A stretch of 8,229 bases of DNA from UBA9732 sp963649615 (GTDB lineage Bacteria; Spirochaetota; Spirochaetia; Sphaerochaetales; Sphaerochaetaceae): contig CAVJIN010000060.1 in the NCBI GenBank assembly GCA_963649615.1, positions 1 through 8,229 on the forward strand. Direction: 5' to 3'. Below the pieces are notes generated by a model, which had not been told where the DNA came from, ran no database searches, and was given only the letters and a program-made list of their open reading frames with translations. Below, one piece after another: positions 4,881 through 8,229 of the stretch (positions are counted from its first letter, which is position 1; every line of letters starts with the position of its first letter). The position numbers were made by a program, and so were the translations under genes.

Positions 4881-7800
4881 TCACTTATTTCCATTGTAAA
4901 AATTTGAGCCATCGGCTACATGGAGAACCTGATTTTCAAAAGGATATACAGGCTTTTTGTGATTTTCCTTGCTAGTCTCAAAATTTCCACGGGTTATCAT
5001 ATCATTATTGTCCGTCCACAATTCACACTGTTGCATGACAGTCTGAACTGCATCTTCCATTCCTTCTGGTGGGTATTTGTGCTTTTTAAGAAGCTTTTTT
5101 ATCATCATTCGCATTTTTGCTCTTGCAGAATCTCTTTTCTGCCAGTCAATTGTTCTATTTTTACGAAGTGTTTCTGCTAATTCCTTTGTAATGGCTATAA
5201 GTTCTTCATTTTCATAAAAATCCTTAATTGCTTGAGGCTTTGTCAAGGCATCATAAAAAGCAAGTTCTTCTGAAGAAAGCCCAAGTTGTTCACCTTCATT
5301 TTGTGCCATCTGAATTTGCTTAGCCAAGTTTAATAATTCTTCAATAACTTGTTCATTTGTAAGCAGTCCATTTAGATATCTGTTCATTATTTGCTGAATT
5401 ATTTCGCTAAATTTCTCGGATTTAACCACATTGGTTCTTTTGTAAATCACAACCTGTTCAGAAATTAGTTTTTTTAACAGCTCTACCGCTAGATTTTTTT
5501 CTTTCATTTTTCCAATTTCTTCAAGAAAGTTCGGATCAAAGAGCGAAAAACCTTCATTTATGTCAGAAAAAAGATTGATTACTCCGCTGGATTTTATACT
5601 TTGTTCCAAAAGAGCATTAATTCTTGCATTTATCTCTGGAAGGGAAATCTTTTTCCCTTCTCCTTGATTCATTAATCTCATAACAAGTACACGAACTGAT
5701 TCAAAAAATGCAGCTTCTATACGCATTGACTCGTTAACAAGAGAAGAACATAGGGAAAGAGCTTGGTGCATAAGAAGAGATTCTTTCAAGAAATCTTCTC
5801 GTTCTCTTTCTTTGTCAACGGCAACAATAAAGTTAACTGCACCACTAATTGTCTTGGATCTTTCAAGATCTGTTCCTATTGTGAATTTAGAATAATCATA
5901 TCTGTGGAAAATATCTCTACAAATAGATAGTTTCTCTAAGAATTTAGGATAGGCAACTCTTGAAATATCGGTATCTCCGTAATTCTTTTTGTCTCGAGAG
6001 GTGTAATCGTTCATTGCTTCTTTTAGTGCAGACGCGATACCTACGTAATCAACGATAAGACCACCTTCTTTGTCTTTAAATACCCGATTAACACGAGCTA
6101 TAGCCTGCATTAGGTTATGTCCTTGCATTGGTTTATAGACATACATCGTTGCTAAAGAAGGCACATCGAATCCAGTTAGCCACATATCTACAACAATAGC
6201 AATTTTTAAGGGACTCTTATTGTCTTTGAATTGCTTTGCAAGTTCTTCTTTACGACGTTTATTTCCAATAATGTTGTGCCATTCTTCTGGATCCTTATTG
6301 CACTCAGTCATTACAACGGCAACTTTTTCTGTCCATGAAGGACGAAGTTGTAGAATACGATTATATATTTTCATTGCAATGGCACGAGAATAAGCTACAA
6401 TCATAGCCTTTCCTGTAAGCAAATTTTCACGGTATCGTTCGTAGTGGGTTAAAATGTCATCAACTAGAGAGTCAATAGTTTGCTCGTTGCCAAGTATAGA
6501 TTCCATTTGGCCAAGTTGTTTTTTACTCTTTGATATTACTTCTGGATCTGCATTATTTGCCATGAGGTCATACTCTGTATCTATTAAATGCAGAGTATTT
6601 TCATCAAGTTTTAATTTGATTACACGGCTTTCATAATAAACAGGACGTGTTGCTCCATCCTCAACCGCCTGCGTCATGTCATAAACATCAATATAATCTC
6701 CAAAGACTTCACGAGTGCTTCTATCTTTCAAAGAAATTGGGGTTCCTGTAAATCCAATATAAGTAGCATTTGGAAGACTGTTGCGGATAATGCGAGCAGT
6801 GCCAACTTTAATCCTACCTGTTGTGGCATCAACTTTCTCATTTAAACCATATTGTCCACGATGTGCTTCATCCGCCATAACTACAATATTTCTACGCTCA
6901 GTCAATGTTTCAAAGGACTCCTCAAACTTTTGCATTGTAGTGAAAATTATTCCGTTAGCTTTTCTATTGTTAAGCCAATCCATAAGTCCAATGGTTGGCA
7001 CATCCCCCTTTTTTAGATGTGTATTACGTTCTTTATCTTGTTCTGAAAGATGTCTTTTATCAGCATGAACAGGTCTTTGCCTTAGAAAGTTCTCACATTT
7101 TGCAAATTGAGCATACAGTTGGTCATCAAGGTCGTTTCTATCAGTAATAACTACAATAGTTGGGCTATTTAAAGCTTCTTGTAAAAGGTGGGCATAAAAG
7201 ACCATAGACAAGGACTTTCCACTGCCTTGGGTGTGCCAAAAAACTCCTCCCTTACCATCGGTAACAGTAGCATGTTTTGTTGATTCAATTGCCTTCCTAA
7301 CCGCAAAATATTGATGATAAGCAGCAAGTATCTTAGTCTGATTTAATCCTTCTTTAGAGAAACAAATAAAGTTTTTTATAATATCAAGGAGTCTTTTCTT
7401 CTCAAAAATTCCCTCAAAGAAAGTATCAAACTGAGCATATTGTGTATTCTCATAATTGCCGTCTTTTGCTTTCCACTCCATAAATCGATCTTCACCGGAA
7501 GTGATTGTTCCTGCTTTAGAAGTTAAATGGTCACTCATAACACAAATACAGTTGTAGATGAACATGGAAGGAATTTCATGTATATAGTTTCTAATCTGTG
7601 TATAAGCTTCTGATGCATCTGTTTCTTCCCTAGATGGAGACTTTAATTCAATAAGAACAATAGGTAATCCATTGAGAAACAAAAGTACATCTGGGCGTCT
7701 ATTGCTATTCTCAATAAATGTCCATTGATTGGCAACAATGAAAGAATTATTTTCTGGCTTCTTGTAGTCGACTAAATAAATAAGTCCAGAACGCTCTTCC

Positions 7801-8093
7801 CCTTCAACAAAGTAGCGAACTTCAATTCCGTTTTGAATGTAGTCCATAAAAACTGCATTCTTCTGAACAAGCTCAGCATTCTCAAAATTTTTTAGTTTAA
7901 AAAGAGCATCCTTAATTGCATCATCTGGAAGGGTTGGATTTAGCCTTTTTAAAGCTGTCACAAGTTCAACTTCATAAAGAGGATTACTATAATCTCTTTC
8001 AATCTCTGGTCCATAGACATGGGCATATCCCATATTGCGGAATAGTTCTATGACGGAGTTCTCATAGTCTGCTTCCGTATAAACATTTGACAT
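4881..8093 (-). CDS. hsdR: Type I restriction enzyme subunit HsdR
   Basis: This 1070-residue protein is the ATP-driven translocase and nuclease subunit of a type I restriction-modification complex. With HsdM and HsdS it binds unmethylated target sites, pulls in flanking DNA and cuts at a distance, defending against foreign DNA. The N-terminal nuclease has Asp135 (RRPDVLL) and Glu149-x-Lys151 (IELKSPS). The helicase motor has Walker A TQGSGKS (288-294), DEAH (408-411), TGTP (449-452), motif V TGFDVPS (640-646) and motif VI QAIARVNRVF (663-672). A helical C-terminal part follows, including the conserved KNRTIDWQKR region (978-987). All key residues and normal family length (roughly 1000-1100) are present, so it looks functional. 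AAAAGGAG at 8109-8102, 8 nt from the ATG, supports the start. The hsdM and hsdS genes are not in view and probably lie upstream. No clear terminator follows. Confidence 0.97.
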   Translation of the reverse strand: MSNVYTEADYENSVIELFRNMGYAHVYGPEIERDYSNPLYEVELVTALKRLNPTLPDDAIKDALFKLKNFENAELVQKNAVFMDYIQNGIEVRYFVEGEERSGLIYLVDYKKPENNSFIVANQWTFIENSNRRPDVLLFLNGLPIVLIELKSPSREETDASEAYTQIRNYIHEIPSMFIYNCICVMSDHLTSKAGTITSGEDRFMEWKAKDGNYENTQYAQFDTFFEGIFEKKRLLDIIKNFICFSKEGLNQTKILAAYHQYFAVRKAIESTKHATVTDGKGGVFWHTQGSGKSLSMVFYAHLLQEALNSPTIVVITDRNDLDDQLYAQFAKCENFLRQRPVHADKRHLSEQDKERNTHLKKGDVPTIGLMDWLNNRKANGIIFTTMQKFEESFETLTERRNIVVMADEAHRGQYGLNEKVDATTGRIKVGTARIIRNSLPNATYIGFTGTPISLKDRSTREVFGDYIDVYDMTQAVEDGATRPVYYESRVIKLKLDENTLHLIDTEYDLMANNADPEVISKSKKQLGQMESILGNEQTIDSLVDDILTHYERYRENLLTGKAMIVAYSRAIAMKIYNRILQLRPSWTEKVAVVMTECNKDPEEWHNIIGNKRRKEELAKQFKDNKSPLKIAIVVDMWLTGFDVPSLATMYVYKPMQGHNLMQAIARVNRVFKDKEGGLIVDYVGIASALKEAMNDYTSRDKKNYGDTDISRVAYPKFLEKLSICRDIFHRYDYSKFTIGTDLERSKTISGAVNFIVAVDKEREREDFLKESLLMHQALSLCSSLVNESMRIEAAFFESVRVLVMRLMNQGEGKKISLPEINARINALLEQSIKSSGVINLFSDINEGFSLFDPNFLEEIGKMKEKNLAVELLKKLISEQVVIYKRTNVVKSEKFSEIIQQIMNRYLNGLLTNEQVIEELLNLAKQIQMAQNEGEQLGLSSEELAFYDALTKPQAIKDFYENEELIAITKELAETLRKNRTIDWQKRDSARAKMRMMIKKLLKKHKYPPEGMEDAVQTVMQQCELWTDNNDMITRGNFETSKENHKKPVYPFENQVLHVADGSNFYNGNK

Positions 8094-8123
8094 TATGTTC
8101 GCTCCTTTTGCTCTTATTTTCTT

Positions 8124-8152
8124 ATTATACTCTTTTTTTGCGATTTTTTATT
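8124..8152 (-). promoter_or_regulatory. Candidate promoter of hsdR
   Basis: A perfect TATAAT lies on the minus strand at 8129-8124, about 30 nt before the hsdR start codon. The -35 position (near 8152-8147) reads AATAAA, a poor match, and there is no extended -10 TGn. The region is AT-rich, so the match could be chance. A private promoter would allow hsdR to be expressed separately from modification genes. Confidence 0.3.
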
Positions 8153-8168
8153 ATTAAATTAAAAAGCT

Positions 8169-8228
8169 CTAGTGTAAACAAGAATTTACTTCAGCAAGCG
8201 ATTGCTCTTTTTGATTGTATGTTTGACG
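8169..8228 (-). CDS. Possible end of an upstream gene (hsdS?)
   Basis: One minus-strand frame is open from the window edge to a TAG at 8171-8169 and encodes 19 residues including TYNQKEQSLAEVNSCLH. The YxQKxxxLAE pattern faintly recalls the C-terminal coiled coil of HsdS specificity subunits, which is the gene expected just upstream of hsdR. Another frame is also open to a nearer stop at about 8188, so the assignment is weak. Confidence 0.2.
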   Translation of the reverse strand, partial: RQTYNQKEQSLAEVNSCLH

Positions 8229-8229
8229 G

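Noticed and set aside
1..8229. CRISPR arrays, insertion sequences, rRNA and tRNA genes
   Set aside because: No regularly spaced repeats, transposase genes, or RNA gene signatures were seen on either strand.

Overview
The window is a moderately AT-rich bacterial accessory region. Every convincing gene lies on the minus strand. Strong Shine-Dalgarno sites (AAGGAG type) precede most starts. The sequence does not identify the host; a low-GC, host-associated anaerobe (Bacillota or Treponema-like) would fit, but this is only an impression. A type I restriction subunit, a conjugation-type ATPase, an extra sigma factor and a broken toxin-like gene together suggest a genomic island, integrated conjugative element or large plasmid.

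Layout from right to left, which is the direction of transcription. (1) At 8229-8094 there may be the last codons of an upstream gene, then a leader. (2) At 8093-4881 is an intact HsdR, the restriction and translocation subunit of a type I restriction-modification system. HsdM and HsdS are not in the window and are expected beyond position 8229. (3) At 4737-4829, on the plus strand, is a 30-codon remnant resembling the N-terminus of DUF3990 proteins, a sign of past rearrangement. (4) At 4585-3599 is a multi-pass membrane protein ending in a TM2 domain and a SHOCT motif, with a good sigma-70-type promoter and an inverted repeat over its -35 box. (5) At 3598-3137 is a 460-bp intergenic region rich in repeats and dyads. 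It may also hold a small plus-strand ORF (55 codons). (6) At 3136-310 is a compact operon of three genes: a small sigma-70-family factor, a VirD4/TraG-type ATPase without membrane anchor, and a ClpP-type serine protease with a complete Ser-His-Asp triad. The gaps are 21 nt and 1 nt. A rho-independent terminator at 275-241 closes the operon. (7) At 240-1 no gene is recognised, but there are several short hairpins.

The most interesting part is the sigma / soluble VirD4-like ATPase / ClpP operon. The tight packing, with the clpP ribosome site inside the end of the ATPase gene, implies joint expression. The sigma factor has substitutions at positions that read the -10 and -35 elements, so it may direct a private regulon that could include its own operon. 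Whether the ATPase moves DNA in conjugation, or works with ClpP on protein substrates, cannot be decided from sequence alone. That pairing is the main candidate for an undescribed system here.
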